DNA from: Gallionellaceae bacterium
GTDB taxonomy: Bacteria; Pseudomonadota; Gammaproteobacteria; Burkholderiales; Gallionellaceae
Length of the DNA: 64,000 nucleotides
Reading direction: 5' to 3'
Assembly (NCBI GenBank): GCA_019753125.1
Contig: JAIELH010000011.1
Coordinates: forward strand, 62,001 to 126,000
Part shown: positions 55,105 through 64,000 of the stretch, piece after piece
Layout: every line of letters starts with the position of its first letter
Numbering within the stretch: position 1 is the first letter of the stretch
Notes under the pieces: generated by a model
Told to the model about the DNA's origin: nothing
The model's input: the letters and a program-made list of their open reading frames with translations, nothing else
Database searches by the model: none
Made by a program: the position numbers and the translations under genes

Positions 55105-57348
55105 CTATCGCACGCAATCCACGTAATACAGCGTCTCACCGTTCACTTCCGCGACCAGCCCGTGGATGTCGCTCTCGAAGCCGGGGAATTTCTTGTTAAA
55201 GTCGCGCGCGAACTTGAGATAGTCCACGATGGTCTTGTTGAAGCGTTCGCCGGGGATCAGCAGCGGGATGCCGGGCGGGTAGGGCGTCAACAGCACGGCG
55301 GTGATGCGCCCTTCCAGCTCGTCGATCGGCACACGGTCGATTTCGTCGTGCGCCATTCTGGCGAACGCGTCGGAGGGCTTCATCGCAGGTTGCATGTCGG
55401 AGAGGTACATCTCGGTCGTCATCTTCGCGACGTTGTTTGTCTTGTAGGTGTCGTGAATCTGCTGGCACAGGTCGCGCAGTCCGACGCGCTCGTAAAGCGG
55501 ATGCTTGGCCGCGAACTCCGGCAGGATGCGCCAGATCGGCTGGTTCTTGTCGTAGTCGTCCTTGAACTGCTGCAACGCGGTGAGCAGCGTGTTCCAGCGG
55601 CCTTTGGTGATGCCGATCGTGAACATGATGAAGAACGAATACAGGCCGCATTTTTCGACGATCACGCCATGCTCGGCGAGATACTTGGTGACCATCGCGG
55701 CAGGGATGCCGGTCTCGTCGAAGTTGCCGTTGAGGTTGAGTCCCGGCGTGATGATCGTGGCCTTGATCGGGTCGAGCATGTTGAAGCCGGCAACCTGTTT
55801 GCCGAAACCGTGCCATTTGTCGCCGGTCTTCAGTATCCAGTCTTCGCGCGAGCCGATGCCTTCTGCGGCGATCTTCTCGGGGCCCCACACCTTGAACCAC
55901 CAGTCCTTGCCGAATTCGTCGTCCACCTTGCGCATCGCGCGGCGGAAGTCCATCGCCTCGGCGATGGATTCCTCCACCAGCGCCGTTCCGCCGGGCGGCT
56001 CCATCATCGCGGCCGCCACGTCGCATGAGGCGATGATGGAATATTGCGGGCTGGTCGAGGTGTGCATCAGGTAGGCTTCATTGAATACGTGGTGGTTCAA
56101 CTTGCGCGTCTCCGGTTCGCGCACCAGTATCTGCGAGGCTTGCGACAGTCCGGCCAACAGCTTGTGCGTGGACTGCGTGGAGAAGATCATCGACTCTTTG
56201 GCGCGCGGGCGGTATTTTCCGATCGCGTGCATGTCCTTGTAGAACTCGTGGAAGGCCGCATGCGGCAACCAGGCTTCGTCGAAATGCAGCGTATCGATGC
56301 GCCCGTCCAGCATCTCTTTCAGCATCTCCACGTTGTACACGATGCCGTCGTAGGTGCTCTGGGTGATCGTCAGGATGCGCGGTTTGACGGACTTGTCCTT
56401 GATGAACGGATTCGCGTCGATTTTCTTCTGGATGTTTTCCGGCTCGAACTCTGATTTCGGGATCGGCCCGATGATGCCGTAGTGGTTGCGCGTCGGCGTC
56501 AGGAACACCGGCACCGCGCCGGTCATCATAATCGCGTGCAGGATGGATTTGTGGCAGTTGCGGTCCACGACGACGATGTCGTCCGGCGCAACGGTCGAGT
56601 GCCACACGATCTTGTTCGAAGTGGACGTGCCGTTCGTGACGAAGAACAAGTGGTCGGCATTGAAGATACGCGCCGCGTTGCGCTCCGAGGCGGCTACCGG
56701 CCCGGTGTGGTCGAGCAGTTGCCCCAGTTCGTCCACCGAATTGCACACGTCGGCGCGCAGCATGTTTTCGCCGAAGAACTGGTGGAACATCTGGCCGACC
56801 GGAGATTTCAGGAACGCCACGCCGCCCGAATGCCCCGGGCAATGCCAGGAATAGGAACCGTCCTGCGCGTAATGCAGCAACGCGCGGAAAAACGGCGGCG
56901 CCAGAGAATCCAGATAAGACTTTGCTTCGCGGATGATATGGCGCGCGACGAACTCGGGCGTATCCTCGTGCATGTGGATGAAGCCGTGCAACTCGCGCAG
57001 TACGTCATTGGGGATGTGGCGCGAGGTGCGCGTCTCGCCGTACAGGTAGATCGGAATGTCGGCATTCTTGAAACGGATCTCCTCGACGAAGGCGCGCAAT
57101 GATTTCAGCGCAACCTCGGTTTCTTCCTGGCTGCCAGCGCCGAATTCCTCGTCGTCGATCGACAGCAGGAACGCCGAAGCGCGGCTCTGCTGCTGCGCGA
57201 ACGAGGTCAGGTCGCCGTAACTGGTGACACCGAGCACTTCCATGCCTTCTTTTTCAATCGCATCGGCCAGCGCGCGTATGCCCAATCCGCTGGCATTCTC
57301 GGAACGGAAATCTTCATCGATGATGACGATTGGGAATCTGAATTTCAT
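55105..57348 (-). CDS. Orn/Lys/Arg decarboxylase (inducible-type, wing domain)
   Basis: 747 residues with the three-domain plan of AdiA/LdcC/SpeF: N-terminal receiver-like wing (about 1-130), PLP core with T-N-G-T-S-T-S-N-K, H-F-D-E-A-W and the PLP lysine in S-T-H-K-L-L-A-G-L-S-Q, and C-terminal domain ending G-E-T-L-Y-Y-V-D-C. Decarboxylates arginine, lysine or ornithine to the polyamine/diamine; which one cannot be told from sequence by eye. Length fits the beta-proteobacterial arginine/lysine group. Well-defined terminator. Confidence 0.93.
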   Translation of the reverse strand: MKFRFPIVIIDEDFRSENASGLGIRALADAIEKEGMEVLGVTSYGDLTSFAQQQSRASAFLLSIDDEEFGAGSQEETEVALKSLRAFVEEIRFKNADIPIYLYGETRTSRHIPNDVLRELHGFIHMHEDTPEFVARHIIREAKSYLDSLAPPFFRALLHYAQDGSYSWHCPGHSGGVAFLKSPVGQMFHQFFGENMLRADVCNSVDELGQLLDHTGPVAASERNAARIFNADHLFFVTNGTSTSNKIVWHSTVAPDDIVVVDRNCHKSILHAIMMTGAVPVFLTPTRNHYGIIGPIPKSEFEPENIQKKIDANPFIKDKSVKPRILTITQSTYDGIVYNVEMLKEMLDGRIDTLHFDEAWLPHAAFHEFYKDMHAIGKYRPRAKESMIFSTQSTHKLLAGLSQASQILVREPETRKLNHHVFNEAYLMHTSTSPQYSIIASCDVAAAMMEPPGGTALVEESIAEAMDFRRAMRKVDDEFGKDWWFKVWGPEKIAAEGIGSREDWILKTGDKWHGFGKQVAGFNMLDPIKATIITPGLNLNGNFDETGIPAAMVTKYLAEHGVIVEKCGLYSFFIMFTIGITKGRWNTLLTALQQFKDDYDKNQPIWRILPEFAAKHPLYERVGLRDLCQQIHDTYKTNNVAKMTTEMYLSDMQPAMKPSDAFARMAHDEIDRVPIDELEGRITAVLLTPYPPGIPLLIPGERFNKTIVDYLKFARDFNKKFPGFESDIHGLVAEVNGETLYYVDCVR

Positions 57349-57418
57349 GGCACTCCCCTGATGGGATAACGGAATGGCGCGGATTGTCGCAGATTTACCA
57401 AAAATTTGGCGGCTGTCG

Positions 57419-57640
57419 TTACTGTTGCGGCGGATACGGGTTGACCAGCTCGCCGATCAACTCTGCCAGCACGACCCGGAACTGCTGTTCGTCGCAACCC
57501 ATCAGCACCGCATCTTCCAGTGCGTCCTGGCAAATCTGCCGGATCTCGTCAAGGTTTTCGCGCAGCACCTTGTTTTTTTCCACGCAGGCGATGATCTCAC
57601 CGTTTGGAGAGTACCAGATGATTTGGTCGTCGCGTGGCAT
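57419..57640 (-). CDS. Small conserved-looking hypothetical protein
   Basis: 73 residues: I-I-W-Y-S-P-N-G-E-I-I-A-C-V-E-K-N-K-V-L-R-E-N-L-D-E-I-R-Q-I-C-Q-D-A-L-E-D-A, then helical, ending N-P-Y-P-P-Q-Q. The amphipathic pattern and position between apbC and the decarboxylase support a real gene; function unknown, perhaps an accessory to the decarboxylase. Confidence 0.65.
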   Translation of the reverse strand: MPRDDQIIWYSPNGEIIACVEKNKVLRENLDEIRQICQDALEDAVLMGCDEQQFRVVLAELIGELVNPYPPQQ

Positions 57641-57662
57641 GTGTCAGATATTGGTGGAGTGG

Positions 57663-57728
57663 AAAGCGGGAAGTGGAAAAACAGCGTGCTGCTTTACACT
57701 TCCTTCTCCTGCTTCCCCTTCCCGCTTT
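57663..57728. repeat. Hairpin repeat after apbC
   Basis: AAAGCGGGAAG and CTTCCCGCTTT (11 bp, perfect) enclose a nested GGAAGTG/CACTTCC pair. It begins 4 nt beyond the apbC stop and may act as its transcript end. Confidence 0.55.
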
Positions 57729-57731
57729 TCA

Positions 57732-58823
57732 TTAAGTGTTTTGCACGACAATTTTCGGGAACGTCATGCTGTGGCTTTGCGCCATTTCCGCAACCTTGAC
57801 CGCTATACGGCGCGCGATCTGTTTGTATTCCCTGGCGATCTTTCCGTCCGGGTCGGCCACTACCGTAGGCTTGCCGGAATCAGTCTGCTCGCGGATGCTG
57901 ATATCCAGCGGCAGCGAGCCGAGGAATTCGACGTTGTAGTCTTTGCACATTTTTTCGCCGCCGCCGGCGCCGAAGATGTGTTCTTCATGGCCGCATTTTG
58001 AACAGATGTGTGTGCTCATGTTTTCGACGATGCCCAGAATTTTGATGCCGACTTTTTCGAACATCTTGAGTCCCTTGCGTGCATCCATCAGCGCGATGTC
58101 CTGTGGCGTCGTGACGATCAATGCGCCGGTGACGGGCACTTTCTGCGCCAGCGTGAGCTGGATGTCGCCGGTGCCAGGCGGCAGGTCTACGACCAGATAG
58201 TCCAGATTGTCCCATTTGGTCTGATTCAGCAGTTGCTCAAGCGCCTGGTTCACCATCGGGCCGCGCCACACCATCGGTGTGTCGTCACTGATCATGAAGC
58301 CGATCGACATGACTTGCAGGCCATGGCTGCTCAACGGATCCATCGATTTGCCGTCGCTGGAGGTCGGGCTGCCCGAGACGCCGAGCATGGTTGGTTGCGA
58401 TGGGCCATAGATGTCGGCGTCCATGATGCCGACGCGCGCGCCTTCGGCGGACAGCGCCAGCGCGAGGTTGACCGCCGTCGTGGATTTGCCGACGCCGCCC
58501 TTGCCGCTCGCCACCGCGATGATATTTTTTACGCCGTCCACCAGTTTCACGCCGCGCTGCACCGCATGAGGCACCACTTTGCTCGAAACATTGGCGCTGA
58601 CCTTGCCGGCGCCGGGCAACGCTGTCTTGAGGTGCGTTTCCACCATTGTGCGAATTTCGTTCCATACGCTCTTGGCCGGGTAGCCGAGCATAATGTCCAG
58701 CGTCACGTCGGAGCCTGAAACCACGATATTTTTCACCGATTTTCCGCTGACAAAGTCTTTCTGGGTATTCGGATCAATCAGATTCTTCAACGCACCTTGT
58801 ACGTCAGCTTCGCTAAAACTCAT
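57732..58823 (-). CDS. apbC: Iron-sulfur carrier P-loop ATPase ApbC/Mrp
   Basis: 363 residues. An N-terminal MIP18/DUF59 domain (about 1-85), then the ParA/MinD-like ATPase with G-K-G-G-V-G-K-S-T and the cluster-binding C-S-K-C near residue 280. Carries Fe-S clusters to apoproteins. The ATG at 58823 (M-S-F-S-E-A-D-V) is the family start. Divergent from metG with 109 nt between starts, a widely conserved pair. Confidence 0.95.
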   Translation of the reverse strand: MSFSEADVQGALKNLIDPNTQKDFVSGKSVKNIVVSGSDVTLDIMLGYPAKSVWNEIRTMVETHLKTALPGAGKVSANVSSKVVPHAVQRGVKLVDGVKNIIAVASGKGGVGKSTTAVNLALALSAEGARVGIMDADIYGPSQPTMLGVSGSPTSSDGKSMDPLSSHGLQVMSIGFMISDDTPMVWRGPMVNQALEQLLNQTKWDNLDYLVVDLPPGTGDIQLTLAQKVPVTGALIVTTPQDIALMDARKGLKMFEKVGIKILGIVENMSTHICSKCGHEEHIFGAGGGEKMCKDYNVEFLGSLPLDISIREQTDSGKPTVVADPDGKIAREYKQIARRIAVKVAEMAQSHSMTFPKIVVQNT

Positions 58824-58932
58824 CACTACCTCGCTAGTTTCTAGAAAAAAGAAGCGTGATTTTAACCAATTCGCCGCCATTGCGCGCAGATTTGCTAAAA
58901 TCCGTGCCTTACCGCATTCCGGCACGGTCATA

Positions 58933-61293
58933 ATGTCCAACAGAAAAATCCTTGTCACCTCCGCGTTGCCCTATGCCAATGGCAGCATCCACCTCGGTCA
59001 CTTGGTCGAATACATCCAGACCGACATCTGGGTGCGCTTCCAGAAGATGCAGGGCAACACATGCCACTACGTGTGCGCCGACGACACCCATGGCACGCCG
59101 ATCATGCTGCGCGCCGAGAAGGAAGGCATCACGCCGGAACAACTGATCGACCGCGTCTGGCATGAACACAAGGCGGACTTCGACGGTTTTCATGTCGAGT
59201 TCGATCATTACGGCAGCACCAACAGCGCCGAGACCAAAGAATATGCACAGGACATTTATCGCAAGCTCAAGGCCGACGGTCTGATCGAGGTGCGCTCGAT
59301 CGAGCAGTTCTATGATCCGCTCAAGAACATGTTTTTGCCGGACCGCTTCATCAAGGGCGAATGCCCGAAGTGCCACGCAAAGGATCAATACGGCGACAAC
59401 TGCGAGGCCTGCGGCGCCACCTACGCGCCGACCGAGCTGATCAACCCGTATTCGGCCGTATCCGGCGCGCAACCGGAACGGCGCAATTCCGACCATTACT
59501 TCTTCAAGCTCTCCGCCGACACCTGCCAGCAGTTCCTGCGCGAATGGACGCGCAGTGGCACGCTGCAACCCGAGGCGGCAAACAAGATGCAGGAATGGCT
59601 CGGCGCTGAAAACGAGAACAAATTATCCGATTGGGACATTTCGCGCGATGCGCCGTATTTCGGCTTCGAGATTCCCGATGCGCCGGGCAAATATTTCTAT
59701 GTGTGGCTGGATGCGCCGGTGGGCTACATGGGCAGCTTCCGGCAGTTTTGCGATAAGGCTGGGATCAATTTTGACGAATACTGGCTACCACAGTCGCAGC
59801 CAGAATCGGGGATGGATGCTAGGAGACAAGAAGGCGGCGACGCTGACATACCTGCAGGTAGGCTAGGAGCAGCCGACGCAGCCGACAACGCAGACGCCCC
59901 GAGTATGGCTGCGACCGAGCTGTACCATTTCATCGGCAAGGACATCCTCTACTTCCACGCGCTATTCTGGCCGGCGATGCTGCAACACGCCGGTTTCCGC
60001 ACGCCGACCAAACTGTTCGCGCACGGTTTCCTGACCGTCAACGGCGAAAAGATGAGCAAATCGCGCGGCACATTCATCACCGCCGACAGCTACCTGAAGC
60101 AGGGGCTCAACCCGGAATATCTGCGCTACTACTATGCCGCGAAACTGAACGGCACGATGGAAGACCTTGACCTGAACCTGGAGGATTTCGTCGCTAAGGT
60201 GAACAGCGACCTGGTTGGCAAGTACGTCAATATTGCGAGCCGCTGTGCTGGGTTTATCAGCAAGAAGTTTGACGGCAAGTTGGCTGCGGAGTTGGTAGAT
60301 AAATGGCTTCCCGGCCAGCTTGATAAAGCGGCGGACAGTGCAATCTCAAACTTTAATGCAAGCATGGGAGATAAGGCTAACGCCAACAAAGTAATAAGAT
60401 TGTCGGACGAATTAGCGCTAGTTGATTTGCTGCCAGAAATACAAGGTCATGCTCTTCAAATTGCCGAGCTTTATGAGCAAAGGGACTTTGCCAGAGCAAT
60501 TAGGCAAATTATGGAGCTAACCGACATGTGCAATACCTATGTGGATAGGTTGGCACCGTGGGCTTTAGCAAAGAACTTTGAAGCCAATGAGGAAAGAATT
60601 CATATCGGCTGCTCAATTGCCCTAAATGCGTTCCGCTTACTCACCCTGTATTTGAAGCCTGTTTTGCCTGAATTGGCAAAAGAAGTAGCAAAATTCCTCA
60701 ACATTCCGTCGCTCCAATGGAGCGATGCTCAAACATTACTACCCAGTGGACACTCTATTAATGATTACGCGCACCTGATGACCCGTGTCGACCAAAAACA
60801 AATAGAAGCGATGATAGAAGCCAACAAAGAAACCCTTGTACCGCCGCCTTCGCCTGTACGCCATGCCGAGGCACAGCAACACCAGCCCTCGCCTCAATCC
60901 TCTCCCGCAAGCGGGCGAGGAAGCGAACGAGAAAGTCAATCTTCAATTCCTGCGCCGATCGCCGAAACCATCTCGATTGACGACTTCAGCAAGGTCGATC
61001 TGCGCGTCGCGAGAATCGTCAACGCCGAGCATGTCGAAGGCGCGGAGAAACTGCTGAAACTGACGCTGGACATCGGCGAGGAAAAACCGCGCACGGTGTT
61101 TGCCGGAATTAAATCCGCCTACGATCCGGAGAAACTCAAGGGGCGCATGACCGTGATGGTCGCCAACCTGGCGCCGCGCAAAATGAAGTTCGGACTGTCG
61201 GAAGGCATGGTGCTGGCAGCTTCCGGTGATGCGCCCGGTTTGTTCATATTGTCTCCAGATGAGGGCGCGCAACCGGGAATGCGCATCAGGTAA
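58933..61293 (+). CDS. metG: Methionyl-tRNA synthetase with in-frame repeat insertions
   Basis: 786 residues against about 677 in E. coli. Catalytic core: [11 protein letters not shown], zinc knuckle C-P-K-C ... C-E-A-C, K-M-S-K-S-R-G. C-terminal tRNA-binding OB domain K-V-D-L-R-V-A-R-I. Three expansions: a 41-codon element (59793-59915) between D-E-Y-W and E-L-Y-H-F in the catalytic domain; an AT-rich anticodon-domain stretch (about 60241-60780) with unusual codons and extra residues; and a palindromic repeat in the linker (60886-60934). All keep frame, so the enzyme is presumably active. Confidence 0.95.
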   Translation: MSNRKILVTSALPYANGSIHLGHLVEYIQTDIWVRFQKMQGNTCHYVCADDTHGTPIMLRAEKEGITPEQLIDRVWHEHKADFDGFHVEFDHYGSTNSAETKEYAQDIYRKLKADGLIEVRSIEQFYDPLKNMFLPDRFIKGECPKCHAKDQYGDNCEACGATYAPTELINPYSAVSGAQPERRNSDHYFFKLSADTCQQFLREWTRSGTLQPEAANKMQEWLGAENENKLSDWDISRDAPYFGFEIPDAPGKYFYVWLDAPVGYMGSFRQFCDKAGINFDEYWLPQSQPESGMDARRQEGGDADIPAGRLGAADAADNADAPSMAATELYHFIGKDILYFHALFWPAMLQHAGFRTPTKLFAHGFLTVNGEKMSKSRGTFITADSYLKQGLNPEYLRYYYAAKLNGTMEDLDLNLEDFVAKVNSDLVGKYVNIASRCAGFISKKFDGKLAAELVDKWLPGQLDKAADSAISNFNASMGDKANANKVIRLSDELALVDLLPEIQGHALQIAELYEQRDFARAIRQIMELTDMCNTYVDRLAPWALAKNFEANEERIHIGCSIALNAFRLLTLYLKPVLPELAKEVAKFLNIPSLQWSDAQTLLPSGHSINDYAHLMTRVDQKQIEAMIEANKETLVPPPSPVRHAEAQQHQPSPQSSPASGRGSERESQSSIPAPIAETISIDDFSKVDLRVARIVNAEHVEGAEKLLKLTLDIGEEKPRTVFAGIKSAYDPEKLKGRMTVMVANLAPRKMKFGLSEGMVLAASGDAPGLFILSPDEGAQPGMRIR
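59793..59915 (+). mobile_element. 123-bp in-frame palindromic element in metG
   Basis: Ends GTCGCAGCCAGAATCGGGG (59793-59811) and CCCCGAGTATGGCTGCGAC (59897-59915) are inverted repeats matching 17 of 19. Length 123 bp equals 41 codons with no stop. It lies between conserved MetRS motifs where homologues are contiguous. Confidence 0.75.
60886..60934 (+). repeat. In-frame palindromic repeat in the metG linker
   Basis: Shares 48 of 49 nt (17/18 plus 31/31) with the methyltransferase gene repeat at 7023-7131 and is read in the same frame (S-P-Q-S-S ... A-S-G-R-G-S-E-R-E). It contains the CCCGCAAGCGGG palindrome. Confidence 0.8.
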
Positions 61294-63122
<1,829 letters not shown>

Positions 63123-63134
63123 TAGGGGTGAAAA

Positions 63135-63722
63135 ATGGCAAGCAAACCGGGCGAGAGAAAATTGCAAATCCTGCAAACTGTGGCGCAGATGCTGGAGCAA
63201 CCCAAGGGCGAGAAGATCACCACGGCGGCGCTGGCGGCGAAACTGGAATTTTCCGAGGCGGCGCTATACCGCCACTTCGCCAGTAAGGCGCAGATATTCG
63301 AAGGCTTGATCGAGTTCATCGAGCAGACGGTGTTCGGCCTGATCAACAAGATTACCCAGGAAGAAAAGAGCGGTTTGAAACAGGCCGAGGCGGTCATGTC
63401 GATGTTGCTCGGGTTCGCGCAGAAGAATCGCGGCATGACGCGCGTACTGGCCGGCGATGCGCTGGTGAACGAAAATGAGCGTTTGCAGCAGCGCATCAAC
63501 CAACTGCTGGACCGCATCGAAGCGACCCTGAAGCAGTCGTTGCGCATCGCCGCCACACAGGGTGAAATGGGTACGGCGGTAGATGTGGGCGCCTATGCCA
63601 ACGTGTTGCTGTGTTATGTGATTGGCCGCTGGCAGCAATTCGCCAAAAGCGGTTTTGCACGCGATCCGCTGGCGCAGTGGCCGGCACAGGCGGCGATTTT
63701 ATTGGGCAAGGAACAAAGATGA
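63135..63722 (+). CDS. slmA: Nucleoid occlusion factor SlmA
   Basis: 195 residues, TetR fold. HTH at about 25-50 (T-T-A-A-L-A-A-K-L-E-F-S-E-A-A-L-Y-R-H-F-A-S-K-A-Q). SlmA binds DNA and blocks FtsZ ring formation over the nucleoid. Length and C-terminal Y-V-I-G-R-W-Q-Q-F match. ATGA overlap with the downstream gene. Confidence 0.93.
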   Translation: MASKPGERKLQILQTVAQMLEQPKGEKITTAALAAKLEFSEAALYRHFASKAQIFEGLIEFIEQTVFGLINKITQEEKSGLKQAEAVMSMLLGFAQKNRGMTRVLAGDALVNENERLQQRINQLLDRIEATLKQSLRIAATQGEMGTAVDVGAYANVLLCYVIGRWQQFAKSGFARDPLAQWPAQAAILLGKEQR

Positions 63723-64000
63723 TATTGATACTGAGCTCCAACGTCAGCGAACAAACCGAGGAATACCGGCAGTTGCTGGCGCATCTGGCGACGCTGCAAG
63801 GCATCCAGACCCGCGTGCATGTCGAGCGCGGCAGCGAAAAGAACCTGACCGAGATATACCTGATCGGCAACACCAAATCGCTGGATATCGAGGACATGCA
63901 GAGCCTGCCGTGCGTCGAGCGCGTGGTGCGTGTCTCGGAGGAATACCGCATTCTCGGGCGGCACAAGGACGAGCGGCGCGACACCCATTTCGACTACAAC
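63719..64000 (+). CDS. 3-deoxy-7-phosphoheptulonate synthase, N-terminal part (3' end outside window)
   Basis: First 94 residues. The ferredoxin-like regulatory domain of type I-beta DAHP synthases is recognisable (M-I-L-I-L-S-S, V-H-V-E-R-G, L-P-C-V-E-R-V-V-R-V-S-E-E-Y). The barrel lies beyond the window. With aroC at 4.1 kb it represents the shikimate route. Type assignment is less sure because the catalytic domain is missing. Confidence 0.75.
   Translation, partial: MILILSSNVSEQTEEYRQLLAHLATLQGIQTRVHVERGSEKNLTEIYLIGNTKSLDIEDMQSLPCVERVVRVSEEYRILGRHKDERRDTHFDYN

Overview
The window comes from the chromosome of a Gram-negative bacterium, most likely a betaproteobacterium of the Nitrosomonadales/Gallionellaceae type. 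Pointers are a lysine/alanine-rich histone H1-like protein, lptM-lysA divergent from cyaY, a diheme cytochrome c4, separate glyQ and glyS, lpxH, lnt, SlmA, and the small-RNA signature before hemB. The genus is inference only. Most of the sequence is dense housekeeping DNA in short operons, often joined by ATGA or TAATG overlaps. I saw no tRNA, rRNA, CRISPR array, transposase, prophage or plasmid genes.

Layout. 1-6.0 kb: end of mgtE, H1-like protein, lysA-lptM, cyaY, an oxidoreductase, a REP doublet, aroC and cytochrome c4. 6-10.3 kb (minus strand): a methyltransferase, RIO kinase, permuted GTPase and pseudouridine synthase set that looks like ribosome/translation maintenance. 10.4-15.6 kb: an HPt/HD-GYP signalling protein, a MobB-like protein with a degenerate P-loop, a small repressor, two tandem DUF1566 proteins with hypervariable C-termini, and moaA. 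15.6-22.3 kb: metK, rpsT, argD-argF-argG, a macro-domain protein, ppnP and a YajQ-family gene. 22.4-27.1 kb: diguanylate cyclase, lpxH, and a periplasmic cyclophilin/LD-transpeptidase/TPR operon. 27.2-35.3 kb: glnS, cysS, thiD-thiE, hemL-engB and hemB, with an antisense-oriented small RNA gene between engB and hemB. 35.5-40 kb: pirin, a large GGDEF protein and a NarL-type two-component system.

40.2-46.9 kb is the most unusual block. It holds an acyl carrier protein, a ketosynthase, two half-size SMR/ArnE-F-like membrane proteins, a FemAB/GNAT-like acyltransferase, a HAD phosphatase, a Cys4-containing class III aminotransferase and an alpha/beta hydrolase. The first five genes are tightly coupled. 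Together they could make and flip an acylated amine or amino lipid; I do not recognise the pathway. 46.9-64 kb returns to housekeeping: lnt, GIY-YIG protein, glyQ-glyS, gmhB-plsC-DUF45, a basic amino-acid decarboxylase, apbC, metG, argB, a HAD nucleotidase, slmA and the start of a DAHP synthase.

A second theme is short mobile repeats that have become part of genes. One MITE-like family with GGGAGCCTCTAAAAAT-type ends places an AGAGG motif exactly 7 nt before two different start codons. Other repeats are inserted in frame in metG (twice) and in the methyltransferase gene, or supply the C-terminus of the GTPase and the N-terminus of one DUF1566 protein. Five copies of a GTAGGGTGGG hairpin family lie at gene borders, and argF carries a second, divergent copy of its own 3' end.
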